From Strix aluco (taxonomy: Eukaryota > Chordata > Aves > Strigiformes > Strigidae): DNA of 64,000 nucleotides. The notes below the pieces were generated by a model. It was not told where the DNA came from. It saw nothing but the letters and a program-made list of their open reading frames with translations, and did not search any database. Position 1 is the stretch's first letter. The number at the start of each line of letters is the position of its first letter. Location: the NCBI RefSeq assembly GCF_031877795.1, contig NC_133946.1, forward strand, positions 10,887,144-10,951,143, given 5' to 3'. Shown one piece after another: positions 44,690-56,882 of this stretch. A program made the position numbers and the translations under genes.

Positions 44690-45470
44690 GCACTGGGAAG
44701 CACTGGGAAGCACTGGGAGCATTGGGATCACAGAGGGAGCACAAACAACCCCAAGAGGAACCCCAGGAAGGACTGGGAGCAACAGGAGTACCAGGATGCA
44801 CTAGGAGCACTGGGATGCACTGGGAGCACCAGGATGCGATGGGAGCATGAGGAATCCCAGGAAGAACTCCAGGAAGAACCCAAGGAAGCACTGGGAGCCA
44901 CAGGAGTACTGGGATGCACTGGGAGCATTGGGATCCCTGGGACCACAGGGATGCTCCAGGGGCACCAGCATCCTGGGGAACAGAGAGAGCACTGGGATGC
45001 ACCGGGAAGCACTGGAAGCATCAGGATCATAGAGGGAGCACAAGGAACCCCAAGAGGAACCTCAGGAAGGACTGGGAGCAACAGGAGTACCAGGATGCAC
45101 TGGGAGCACTGGGATGCACTGGAAGCACTGGGGTGCACCGTGAGCACAAGGAACTCCAAGAAGAGCCCCAGGATGCACTCGGAGCAACAGTACTGGGATG
45201 CACTGGGAGCATTGGGATCCCTGGGAGCACAGGGACACTCCAGGAGCACTGGGATGTACCAGGAGCACTGGGAGCACTGAGAGCACTGGGGTATGATGGG
45301 AGCACGAGGAACCCCAGGAGAAACCCAAGGAAGAAGCACTGGGAGCAACAGCAGTACTGGGATGCACTGGGAGCATTGGGATCCCTGGGACCACAGGGAT
45401 GCTCCAGGGGCACCAGCATCCCTGGGAACAGAGGGAGCACCGGGATGCACCGGGAGCACCGGGCGGTCTG
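44690..45470 (+). repeat. GGGA(T/G)CACT-type minisatellite with 299-bp higher-order period
   Basis: Basic units are 'actgggatgcactgggagca'. A longer module starting 'agagggagcacaa' recurs at 44732 and 45031, exactly 299 bp apart. The module includes 'aggaaggactgggagcaaca' and 'accacagggatgctccaggg', which appears again near 45390. Confidence 0.9.
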
Positions 45471-47860
45471 AAAGCTCCTCCTCGTGGCTCCCGTGGAGAA
45501 CTACCGGGCACCGGCAGCGGCCGCCGGGAGAGCCCCTGGGCACGGGGACGTGGGGCCATGGCACGATGCATCCCTCCCTACCCCCTCGGCAACCGTGGGG
45601 TGACAGGGACCCCGGGACGGGACAGGGCTGGGGCTGTCCCTGCAGCCACCCACGATGGGACCGTGGCCGCAGCCCCGCTGGCTTCCCACGGGGACCCCAC
45701 CAGTGTGGGCCACTGGCCACACAGAGCCACTAGCCACCCCAAAAGGACCCGGTGCAGCCCTGGGGTAAGGTTTCTGCCGGCTTCCAGGAAGGCATTAAGT
45801 TAATGCATGAAATATGATTTCAGGCCGCGGTCCCTGACTGGGTACGAGAGTGGGGAGCGAGGCAGGAGTGCTGCGAGTGGAAAATCACTTCTGCTGCGAG
45901 CAGCAATTTCTTTTTTTTCCCCTTGCTGGCAAAGGTAGTTGAAATAAGAGGGGGAGAGGAGGAACGGGAACAACCAGGACCCTCAGGGCAACATGCAGTT
46001 GTGTTTCCAGAGCGCTGTGCCCTTTTCCCTGCACCATGAGGATGCCCAAACAGGCTGTGCCAAATGCGTTGTGTCCCCATCCCAGGGAAATGGCCCTGAC
46101 GTGCATATTCCCAGCACCAGCCACAGGAATCCCTCTCTGCCGGGAGGGAGCAGGGCCTGGCATTGTCCCAGACCTGGCTGGCAGCAAAAGTAGAGGAATA
46201 GAGTGGGGCTGGGGTGGTTTTGGGACCCTGTGGTGGGGTTACACCTCTGCTCATCACCCTTCCCAGCTGATAGAAGCGGGATGCTGACAGGATCGCACCC
46301 AGCTCTGCTGCCCAACTCGCACAGGAGGGGGTGGCCGGTTCCCGCATGGGCAGAGCCGTCCCCTCCGCCCCAACGCTGTACCCTCCAGTTATAGATACAC
46401 AAGGAAAAATCAATACCTGGCTGCAAAAAAGGGCAGCTGCGAGTTGCTTTTTTTAGCAAGCTGTCCCATTTGCATCCTTCCTCAGCCCTGACCCAGGGAG
46501 ACCGACCTCTGGCTAAATTAGCTGTGTCGTCCCGAGGGAAACAGGCTTTAAAAAGCAGCAGCCAAAGACGAGGAGGTGAGGCTGGCCATGCTGGAATATT
46601 CCACCGCAGCCACCCCTTTCCTTGCTCCTTGCTGCTCCAAGCCCAGGCTCCTCGCAGGGAGCTCAGACTGGTCCCCGATGGTCTTGTCCCCATCCCGGAG
46701 CAGGGGGATGGGGTCACTGCCAGCAGCCCTGGCCCCTCTTTCCCCTGGGATCATTTCCCAGAGGGAAGAAGGGATGTGGGCAGGAGCAGAGCCTGGGGAG
46801 CCCTTTCCCAGGGCTGCTGTGTGGTGGCAGCCCCAGGCTGCAGCCCCTCTGCTGTGGGCTCAGGGAGGGCTGCCAAGCAGAGAGCACTGTGGGGAGCAGG
46901 AGCAGTCCCTCAGGAAAGGGGGAGATGAATGGGGGACCCTACAGGTACAACTCCAGGATGGAGAGGGGCTGACCCTTTCTCCCCCACCCCAGAAAGCCCG
47001 TTCACGCCCCCTGGATTACAGAAGCGTCGAGGCAGGGGAGCAGAGCATGCCGACATATCTAGGTCACCGATGTGAGCAGCAAAATGAGCTCCCTCATTAG
47101 CTGCCTCTGTCTCCGCATTGCACCTACGCAGGGCCAGGGCGTGCAAATCGGCCTCTGCCCTGACGAGGAGGGGATTTGGAAACCCCTGAGTGGGGGAGAA
47201 AGACAGCTGGACCCATTATCCCAGTGAGATTTGGGCAAGCTGAAAGGTGGGGAGATAATAGGGTGGCAGGTTGAGGGGGGAGAAGGCATGACATGGTCAG
47301 GGATGGACAGACAGACAGACAGATGACAGAGGGGAGGTTTGTGTGTGTGTGGGCTGAGCACGGGCTCCAGCATCCTCAAACTGCCCTCAGTTTAGGGCTT
47401 CCCTGCCTTTGGTGGAAAGATTTTCTTGCCTGTGCTGGAGGTAGGCCTGAGCCCCAGCTGCCTTCACCAGTTAGCCCAGGTGCTGTGCATGAGCCTCCCA
47501 CCTGGAGCAGATGAGAGATAAAATACACCCTGATAAAAGAGCAATCGAGGGCAGCAGAATCTCTTTAGGAAGAGGGCAGGCTGTTTTTTAGCTCTTTGCT
47601 GTGTCTGTGGGGGTGGCTGCAACCTGGGGCTGTGTAGCAGAAGGTGAGTTACCTCCCAAAGCCTGGCTAGACCATGTGGCCCTGAGGAGGGACCAGGGTT
47701 TTTCCTCCACCTTTCTCCTAAATCCCTTTTTCCCCTTCAGCGCTGCCCGGCTGTGACTTGCTCTGCCTGAGAGTACCAGCCCCAGGTGTGAGCATGGCCC
47801 TGTGCCCTTTCTGGGTGAGCTGCTTGTGACTTGGCTGTTGGGTGTTAAACTCAGCTGTGT

Positions 47861-47984
47861 GGCCATAAAACCTTTTCTTGCTTTTGTTTGATGCTGCTTT
47901 TTGTGGCTGAACCCCAAACTGTGGCCCTAAAACCTTTTATTGCTTTTGTTTGATGCTGCTTTTTGCAGCTGAACCCCAAACTGT
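47861..47984 (+). repeat. 62-bp tandem duplication
   Basis: Two units of 62 bp ('taaaaccttttcttgctttt' and 'taaaaccttttattgctttt' blocks). The ggcc anchor recurs at 47861, 47923 and 47985 with few differences. Confidence 0.9.
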
Positions 47985-50900
47985 GGCCCTGGGCTGACTT
48001 GAGCCCTGCTGTAATGTCACTGTAATGCACAAGCTGTGTCTCTGCCATCAGAAGGGGACATGACCCTTAATTCTGGGAGGGTGCTTGTGGCTGAGGACAC
48101 CCTGAGGTGCCCCAGCCAGCCTCTGGCTAGGAGAGGCAGCTGGCTGGCAGAGCCAGCGACGTTCCCTGTGGGCTGGGAGAGCACAGCAGGGAGGAGGCAA
48201 GGAGCTGCGTAGGGATACTGTCTGATATGATCTGGAGTGCAACTGGCAGCGAGAGCACTCCTGAGGATGAGTCAGTGTCACTGATAACCAGGCTGGTGAC
48301 CAGGCAAAAAACATTTCAAGGAGAGATTCTGTTAAAGCTCTGCTTTGCACACAGGGCTGCATTGCCAGTGTGATCCCCAGGAGCTGTCTGCTCTGGGATG
48401 CAGACCTTGGGGGGGTGACCCTGAAGTGTGTCAGCACCCCGGCATTGTGATGGGGCTGTCGCAGCAGTAGTGAGAGCAGGAGCCCTCCCTCTGAGTTCCA
48501 CTCCATGTCACCTCCTGCCTGTGCTGAGCCTTGCGAATGGCTGTAGTACCAGTGTCCTCGGGTGATGGGTCAGCAACAGCAGGCAGCAACTGTGTGGTGC
48601 TGGGTGTGTAATTGGTGTCACCATGAGCAGCTGAGGCCAGTGCTTTTAGGATGAGTAATTACATCAGCCTAATTTTGAAAATCGGGCTCTTCATGTCTTG
48701 CCAAGCTCATTTGCAGGACAGCCCTGTCACAGTTGGAGTTGCTGGGCCGATATCCAGGCAGCTGGCAGCCACGATGCCCGTGTGTCCCTGCCAGAGGTGG
48801 ACAGAGCACAACTGCCTGTCCCTCTGCCCCAAAAAAAGGGGTTCAGTGCCCTGTGCAGGAAGGGAAGGTGTCCCCCCATGAGCACCCAGGCAGACTGAGG
48901 CAGAAGGGAGAGAGGACACTGAAGTCCTTGGGGATGCAGGGGGGACTGTGGGGTGCTTGAGCAGAGGAAAGCGAAAAGCTTGGGGCAGGATCTTCTTCTT
49001 AGCTTCTGCATTTACTTTTTGTTCATGTCCTTGGTATCTTGGTGGTTGTAGGGTGAGGAGAGAGGATCCAGAAAAACATACTTGAGTCTTTCTGTGCTTG
49101 AGTGAGCTCCAGATGTGTCTGAATGCCCACTCACCTACGTGCGAGCTCTCCCAGGGTCTTCTGAAATATTAACTTATTTTTAAGGCAGATTTCTGCCAGG
49201 AAGAGGTGGTGTGTTAGTGTTCCGGAGCGAGGGTGGTTTTGACTCCCAATGTGGAGGCCAAGCCCATCTGCGGCCTTTGGGGACAGTGTGTCCCATGAGC
49301 TAACAGGCTCCTTTGGTCACGCTGAGCTTTGTGTCCTCCTTGGAAGCAGCCAGTGCCTGGGTGGTGTAAATCAGTATGGCCTTGCTGCAGTCAGCGTGTT
49401 TCACGCAAATCACATGGATTAAGTGGTGATGGGGTGAGGTTGTGCACAGGGGGCTTGTTCCCCTGGCTCCAGTGCCAGAGGAGAGCTGCAATCCTCTGGC
49501 CTGGTTGCAGATGCTCCTCTCTAAGCTCTACCACCCAACACCCAAACATTCCTGCTTGCTGTTGCATGCCTGAACTTGAATTTGAGCAGGCACAAAAGGG
49601 GCTGGCAAGGAAGCGGGGCTGTGTGTGCTCCTGGCAAACCCCCCGTTACCCTGATATATGGCGACAAGATGTGCTGATGACTTCTCCTCCCCGATAGAAC
49701 CACCAGGAGGGGATGAGATGGAGAGCGGCCAGCCTGGGGACAAGCCCATGGCATGTGAGTGGTGCTGATATATTCTATCTTCTGGACTTGTCTAAGCATC
49801 TGTTTGTTTGTGTGGGTTTATCTCAACAGCAGCCGTGGCAGTTTGGCACGCAATATGGTAGCTGCTGCTATGTGCAGCTTCTTTGAACGTAGCTCCAAGA
49901 TGTAGCTGCCTACACAGCCAGCTGAATGGTCTGGGCGAGCAGCTCCGAGCTGGCACTCACACCTAGCCTCATCTTCTCCCCTCCCCGCTACTGGCCCTGG
50001 TAATCCATGAGGGCCCGAAGCGTGGCAGGGATGCGGAGGTGCTCCGTGGCTGGAGCTGTGTGGTGCTGAGGCGGCCAGAGCAAATTCTTCGTCCTCTGCT
50101 TGGCAGCAGGAGCGGAGCAATCCTGTGAAGTGGCTGATCTTGTCCCTGCTGCTCCGGATTCCCCCCAGGGCTGCATGTGTGTGCAGAGACGTGGGCTCAC
50201 TGGGAACGAGGGCCTGGTGAGGGTCTCATGTGGGCACCTGCTTACCAAACTGTTGAGATCTGCAGCTCCTTGTGGACCTTCTTGGGGTGATTTCAAGTCT
50301 GAGAGGCGCTTGTGACAGTGGATTGGATGGCAAAATCACGATTGCTGCCCCCGGAACCCTCCCTTGCTTCACAAATCCCTCTGGTTTACGCCCTGTGGGT
50401 GTGGGAACTGCTGGGGACGTGGTGATGGGAGGCAGCCGGGTCGAGCCCGAGGGGAACAGAGGTTCCCCAAACGCCCAGCTCTGCCTGTTAGACCTCGCAC
50501 CCCTCAAATCCCAGCACAGAGCTGCTCTCTGTTCGGCATTACACAGTGGTGCGTGTCTCAGTTTGTGAGCACTGCTGCCTTTGCTGCCAAGTTTTTTTTT
50601 TTTCCTCCTCTTTTCAGCTCTTTCCTTCAGAGGCTTGTTTATGGCCGTCAGGATTTGACAGACTCTTGGCACCCCTCCCACCCCCAGCAAATGATACGGT
50701 AGCAGAAACCCCCGCCCTCTTCCCCCTGCCCTGCCACTGTGGTTTGAGACCTGTTGGGAGGGCTGTCTTTGCAGGGAAATCAAGTTGGGGACTTTTAGAG
50801 CCAGAAAAGACCTGGCACAGGGATGACAGCAGCAGAAGCCAAAAGGCTCAGATGGTTTTAAATGTCAGGGAGAGGTGTAAATGTATCTCAGAGACAGCAT

Positions 50901-53856
50901 GGCCAGGAGCTATGGTATTTTACAGGCAGCCTGATCTCCAGAGCCAGCATCCCCGTGGCTTTCCCCTCTCCTGGAGCTGTGATTTTTGCCTGGTCGCTGT
51001 TGTGTGGCAGTGCTGTGACTTGCCCGTGCTGCACCCAGCCTGGGAGTGTGGGGATGATGCAGGTGTCTGTGGCCTCTGGTGAAGAGGAGCTGGATGAAGG
51101 GCTGGCAGGGTGGGGGGGGAGCTCTTGATGAGCAGAAGTGCAAGTTCATCTTGTCTCCTGCTGCTTGTGTGACCTTTTTTGCTCTGAGATGATCTACTCT
51201 GACACTCAGAGGCAGAGGGAAAGGGGGAAATGGTCATCCTCTTGCTTCTGCTGCTGCGTATTTGCCTGCTCTTCTCTGCCACCCCCCCAAAAAAAGAGTT
51301 TTAAGCCTCCAAGAGTCAGCAAGTTCTCTGTGCCAGCCATCTGTCCCATTTCCCTTAGCAACCATTCGTCCTTTTCTCCTTCATTAAGTATCTGAAGCAG
51401 ATCCTGACAGTCAGACCCTCTCTCGTTTCCCTTTTTGCCTTCATTTGGCTCTCTGGTTCATCCCTCTTGCTTGTCACCATTGCACAAACTCCTTACCTAG
51501 GAGCATGATGCCCTCCCATGCAGGGGGCACGTCTGCGTTTGTGTTTTGACAGGATCTGTGTTTGCTCACGTTCTGGGCGGGCTCTGGTTTCTGTGCCTGC
51601 CTGCTTGACTATTTCTTTCCAGCCCGATCTTTTCCAGCTCCTCCTTCACCCTCATCCTGATCCATGTGCTGCCTCCTCGGCCTGTGTCATGTTTCTGGGG
51701 CTGCGCAGGGAGCAGGGATTGGCACTATTTATGTCTGCAGCACATCTGGGCTCCGACCTGCCAGGCTGCCTGCTGCAGGGTAAAGATTAAACAGTAATTC
51801 TTGGGGAAGAGACTTTGGAGACTTGGAACGGGAGCTGTGACGTGTTAATTTGATGGCTGCTGTTTTGACTGATGATGTGGGTACTGAACTAGTGTCTTCC
51901 AGAACAAAATAGCTTAAATTACAGCAGCTGGAGGGGAATGGTACAGCTGGGGCTCAGGGTGGTCCCAGCACCCCATCTCTCAACACTTGCACACCCATTG
52001 TCTCCACTCCTGGCCAACACAGGTGAGCAATTGCATTTCCAGCATCGCCTGGTCAGATTCTCCCTTCCTTGTGCTGCCTCTGCTCCCTGGCACGAGCCTG
52101 CAGAGGAATCCAGCACCCCCGGAGATGTGGCACCTCTGCTTAACAGCCCTGCTGCTTCACCCTTGCTGCTTAGTTTGTTATCTTTCTGCTGTAGTTTGAC
52201 CCAAAGGTGCACAAGGAAGGATCAGCCTAGGTTTTGCTGCTCTTCTCCCATCAGAAATGGGTTCTGGGTGGTGAGGGCAGCTCCCAGAGGTCACCTGGAT
52301 GCAACACCTCAGCTGGGCTGGTTTGTGCTTCTGCAGCAAGGATTAAGGGTGCTGGGACACCATAAAACCAAAACCATCTCTCACTGTGGCTCAGCAGGGC
52401 TCTGCCAGAGAGGTCCTGGAGAAGACCCACCGGGGCGGGGGGGGAGGCTGCCCTCGGCAAAACCAAGATCATCTTGCAGACTGGAGGCCACAGTGGTGAC
52501 ATCTGAGGTTCTGCTGTAAGTACTGAACAACCTGTATTTGAGGGTGGGAGGATGCGGTGCTCTGCTGTGGTTCATGGGCTTGTACAAAAGGGAGCTGCTG
52601 TCTGCAAGGGAAAACTGGGAACTTCTCTGCAGGATAATTATTCTAGGATATTGGTCTTCATAGCAACCTCTGCTTTGCTCCTAGGCCCCTCTCCCATCTG
52701 CCTGATGGGCGGTGATCCCAACACCTCCGTGCACTGCTCTGTGGAGGAGCTGTGCTCCAATACTGTGAGGAGGATTAGGATCTCGATGGGAAGCACAGTC
52801 TCCAGGCAAGAGCAGAGACTCCCCCTCTGGCAGTTCAGAGCTGGGCTAAAGCCAAGTGGGTTAGAAAGGTCTCTGAGGTCCCAGAGAAGGGAGGGATGGC
52901 TCTGCAGCCTGGTGTGAGGAGTGGGAAAGGAGCCAGGAGCAGAGCCAGAGAGGAATTGTTAATGTGAAACCTTCTGGTTCAGTACAACTGCCTCAGCCCT
53001 GCTAAGAATCTCCTCCAGAAGTGACCACAGGTTCCTGAGCAAGCAGAGAAGGGAGGGCATTTGGCCTAATGGAATTATTCAAGTGCCCTGGCTCCAGCTG
53101 CTGCTTTTTAATTGCATCTTGCTGATGTCCAGAGATGTGGTGAACAGGGAGGGGTGGCATCCTCTGTGCAGGGCCCACATCCGACAGCAGTATTCCCGGG
53201 CCCTCTGGCTCCCTGGAGAGCTGGGGAGGCTGCAGGTGCTGCTGGGTGAGGAAAAGGCAGACTTGGTGCTCTCTTATAACTCCTTCTCTCTAGCACTGAC
53301 AGGCACAACACAGCTGAACCGTAAACTTTCCTATCCTGCTGCAGCGATTCCTGTCACAGGAGGTTAGCAAGCTCCTGACAGTTGGGAAGAAGCTCGTTCT
53401 TGGTCAGCCCGTGGGGTAAATTCTCGTGGTTTGGTATCTCGGCCAGAGTTCCTCTGCAGGGAAGCTGTGTTAATGCCACCTGACCGAGTCCCGCGGAGCC
53501 CTGGGAAAAGGCCAGCTCCTGCTTGTGGGGGTGAATGCATCCCACATCCCTAAAGCTCCTGTTAAAAATCCTGATTCATTTCTGGGCTAGAGCTTGCCTT
53601 CCAAATGGGGTTTTAGCAATGAGGATGGAGCCAAGGGCATTTGAAAGGTGGGCGGTGAGGAGAACGAAGAGAGTATGTAGGAATTTGGGGGGGGTCAAGC
53701 AGATAAAGAAAATGACACCTGAATTAGGCAGTGCTGCGAGGAAGCCGGCTCCTCTGCTGGGCTGCCAATGCTGCCAACACAACGTCGTGAGTCAGGTCCC
53801 CAGCATGGGGAGCTTGTGGGTTTGCATTTTTTCTCCCCTCTGAGCCTTTAGGGTTC

Positions 53857-53873
53857 TTTTTTTTTTTTTTTTT
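53857..53873 (+). repeat. Poly-T tract (17 T)
   Basis: A 17-T run with no recognised retroposon attached. Confidence 0.85.
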
Positions 53874-56860
53874 CTCCTGCAAACCCACAAGGCTTTACAA
53901 TCCAAGGTGAAAAAACAGACTTCAGCACAGGGCAACACATGTCTTGCTGAGAATGAGGGGTTTGTCCAAGAGGGAGGGTGCAACAGAGTTGGAGGATGGT
54001 GGCAAATGTCCCGGCAGCCCAGAGCATGGCTTTAACCACTCACCAGCCCTGTTTCTGATGGAGAGGCCACCTGCAGCTGCTGGGCAGGAAAAGGCCCTGA
54101 GCTTTGCTAAGCAGCATCAGCAGAGATGAGAGAACTCCAGTGAAATGTTATTTAACGTTCCTCTTCAGTGGAGATGGCCATTTACCAGTGAGAAATTTCT
54201 GGGCTTGAAGAGTCACAGCTTGGGTAATGCTGGATAATGTCCTTGGGAGGGGGGAGCGCTGGCGGGATTTATAGCAAGTCTTTGAGGCTTGGCTTCCATA
54301 GTTAGATCTGGCACAAATTTAGAAAAGCAGCTGGAGGATGAGTTTGTGCTTGGAATCATTAGCAGCAAAGGCTGTGCTGAATTACCAAATGCAACCTGGG
54401 GGAGAAATCATTTCTAGGCTTTCTGTCAAGGCCAGTAAAATAAATACGTGTGCACACGTATGTATTTACTATATGCCAAAAGTGAAGCCGCAGCATTGTA
54501 AAGGCATGTAGTGCCCTGGTTCCCTGTGTGGGAGACGGCTTGCGGAAGGGAAGGATCCTGCGGAGCAGTGCCTGAGGAAGTAGCTCTGTGGCTGGAAAGG
54601 TGCTCTCACCTGCTAAGGCAGAGCTTGGAAACCTCATGGCTGGGCCAAAGGGGCAGCTCAGCAGCTGTGCTGGTGTGGAAGGGAAGAGCTGTGCCCGAGA
54701 GAAGGAGCTGCCAAGCTGGCCGGGAATGTGCCAGCAGCACTCTACCCTGCTTGCTGCAGTGGGAACTGGGTGCTGCTCCACACCTCGGTAAGGGTAACTG
54801 CCACCCCTCTGAGTGGAGAGTCCCTGCCTGCCTTTGGGTGGCATTTCGGCTTCCAGAGGGGCCTGTAAACCCCTGTGTGTCAGTCTAAGAGCCTGAATTT
54901 GCGCTTTCAGCTTGTCTCCAGCACATCTGTCCCCAGGTTAGACTGGCTGAGGCTAGAGAGGTCTCACCTCTAAAACAAGCCTTAGCTTACAGTAGGAATT
55001 AACTTGGTTTTAGGGGTTCAGGCACACAGGGTGGGACAGGAGCGAATCCAGCCACCTGGGCTGCTCCTTGTTAGACTAGCCTCTTGCCTTTCGAAAGGCA
55101 CAAATAGGGGGGCAAGGCACCCAGCTTGTGCTGCGTGGGAGTTTGTGTGTGTCCCAGGAACAAAAAACCTCTCCCGGGGTGCCCTGACAGCAGTACCTGT
55201 GGAGTATTTGAATCACTCGTAGCCCTGCTTGGACTTGTGCGACTTTAGGCCTTTACATGGGTGTTACTGCTGACTAGTTTAGCTGTCAATGTGCCTGTGA
55301 AAGGTTAATGAGCATCTTTTTAACAGGAGGCGGGGCTGGGGGCAGAGGCCTGAACATGTGTGGGGAGGTGAGAGTGCGGGGTGACTGTGCTTGGTGCCCA
55401 GAGAAACCGTGGAAGGCTCCAACCCAGCTTGGGGGAGGTTTTTGCAAATATGTTGAGTACAGGAGAAACACTTTCATTAGGACAGTGATTTTTAGTTAAG
55501 ATTCCAGTAATGCTGTTTATCTGCAGTGCTGCAACAGCTGATCCTGCTGTGGGGGCATTAGCATCTGCTAGTCCCTGCCTTGAGAGCTTTATGGGGACAG
55601 GAGAGGGAGGAAGGAAAAGAGGAGAGGCTGCTCTGGGAGGTGGTGGCTTTGTGTGTTTGGGATTACAGCTGCTTCTGTGCATGACAGGGCAGGTTTCTGG
55701 GGAGATCTGATGGTGAAGGACCTGGGTAGCTGGTGTGTGGGGAGCTTCTCTGAAGTCAAGCAGGATCAGCCTGAAGGCGCTGGTTTAGAAACACTTTGGT
55801 AGTAGGAGATGGAGGCTGATGGCTCTGGCTAACGGCGGGTGGGAGTCACGCTGGGTAGCGAAGGAGAGCTGACAGGCAGGCTGGGAGGCACAGCTACCAC
55901 GGGCGCTGGAAGCAAACACAGGCACTTCATGCTTGATGTGATGGAAATGGGGGACAGGGATCCTTCTGGCTTTGGGTTTTTAAAGCACTTCCCAAATCCT
56001 GGTTGTATCTGGCATTGGCGTCATCTGAAGGAAACTCAGTGTGGCATTTCTCTGAATTGGTGGTACTTCTCCCTGGAAATATGGTTGATGTTTCTGAGAG
56101 AGACAGTGGGTGAGGTACCAGGGTGTTTGCCTCTGAAGGGAATATTGGGGTAATGTTAATGTCCATCTTTTGGTGATGGCCTGTCCCCAGTGACACCTAC
56201 CCCCCTTGAGAATTAGGCACTTCTTGCCAAGACACTTGTTGTAGACACCCCTTTGAATTCAGCCTTGTGAAGCAGTGACCATCATCTGGAGGGTCCTCTG
56301 CAAGGGCTGGAGGCTGGTTTCTCCTCACACGTTGCTCAGGCATCCCATACCCTCTGCTGCGGAGAAGCTGTCACAAGCAGCAAAGAGATGGCTTTATCTC
56401 CCAGTGCATGTGATGGAAGAAGCTGTGGGATGATCATTTGGTGGAGAGAGTTTGTGCTAATGCAAAAAGTGATCTCAAGGCACTTTTAGCCTGCAAGGAA
56501 ATAGAGATGAACCTGGCACAACACCTGCAGCTGATGGGGTTCACCCTGGTTTGGTGTTCTTCAGGGCTTGACAGAAGGCGGGATGGTTAGCCTGGATGTT
56601 TGAACCACTGTGTCAAGGATATTACTGTGCTCTCTGAAGATCCCCTGTAGGCTTGTTAAATTTTTTTCCTATGATTTTATTGTAATCCTCATGGAGCAGT
56701 TCAGGGAAACTTGCAAGGTTGGGATTGAGGAGGAGAGAGGCTCGTTACCACAGGAGTAACGAACTGTCTGGCTCTGACTGGGAGGCAAGCAGGAGCAGGA
56801 GTTAAGAGCAGCGCGACTGGATGTGCTGTGCTTGGGGGTGGTGGTAACTAAAACAAACTG

Positions 56861-56882
56861 AATAATAATAATAATAATAAAA
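56861..56882 (+). repeat. AAT microsatellite
   Basis: About seven AAT units ('aataataataataataataa'). Confidence 0.9.

Larger units (their letters stand above)
32311..47800. other. Upstream flank of SYT7, no gene recognised
   Basis: About 15 kb with no supported coding exon. It holds a CpG-rich flank to about 33 kb, a 30-bp duplication near 33107-33165, AT-rich islands (35500-35840, 36300-36370, 40255-40400, 41620-41740), two CR1 fragments, and minisatellites at 34775-35060, 43264-43481 and 44690-45470. Distal SYT7 regulatory sequence or a non-coding transcript is possible. Confidence 0.6.

Noticed and set aside
44690..45470. Tandem array considered as a CRISPR-like repeat-spacer array
   Set aside because: Units are contiguous and degenerate without unique spacers, and the genome is vertebrate.
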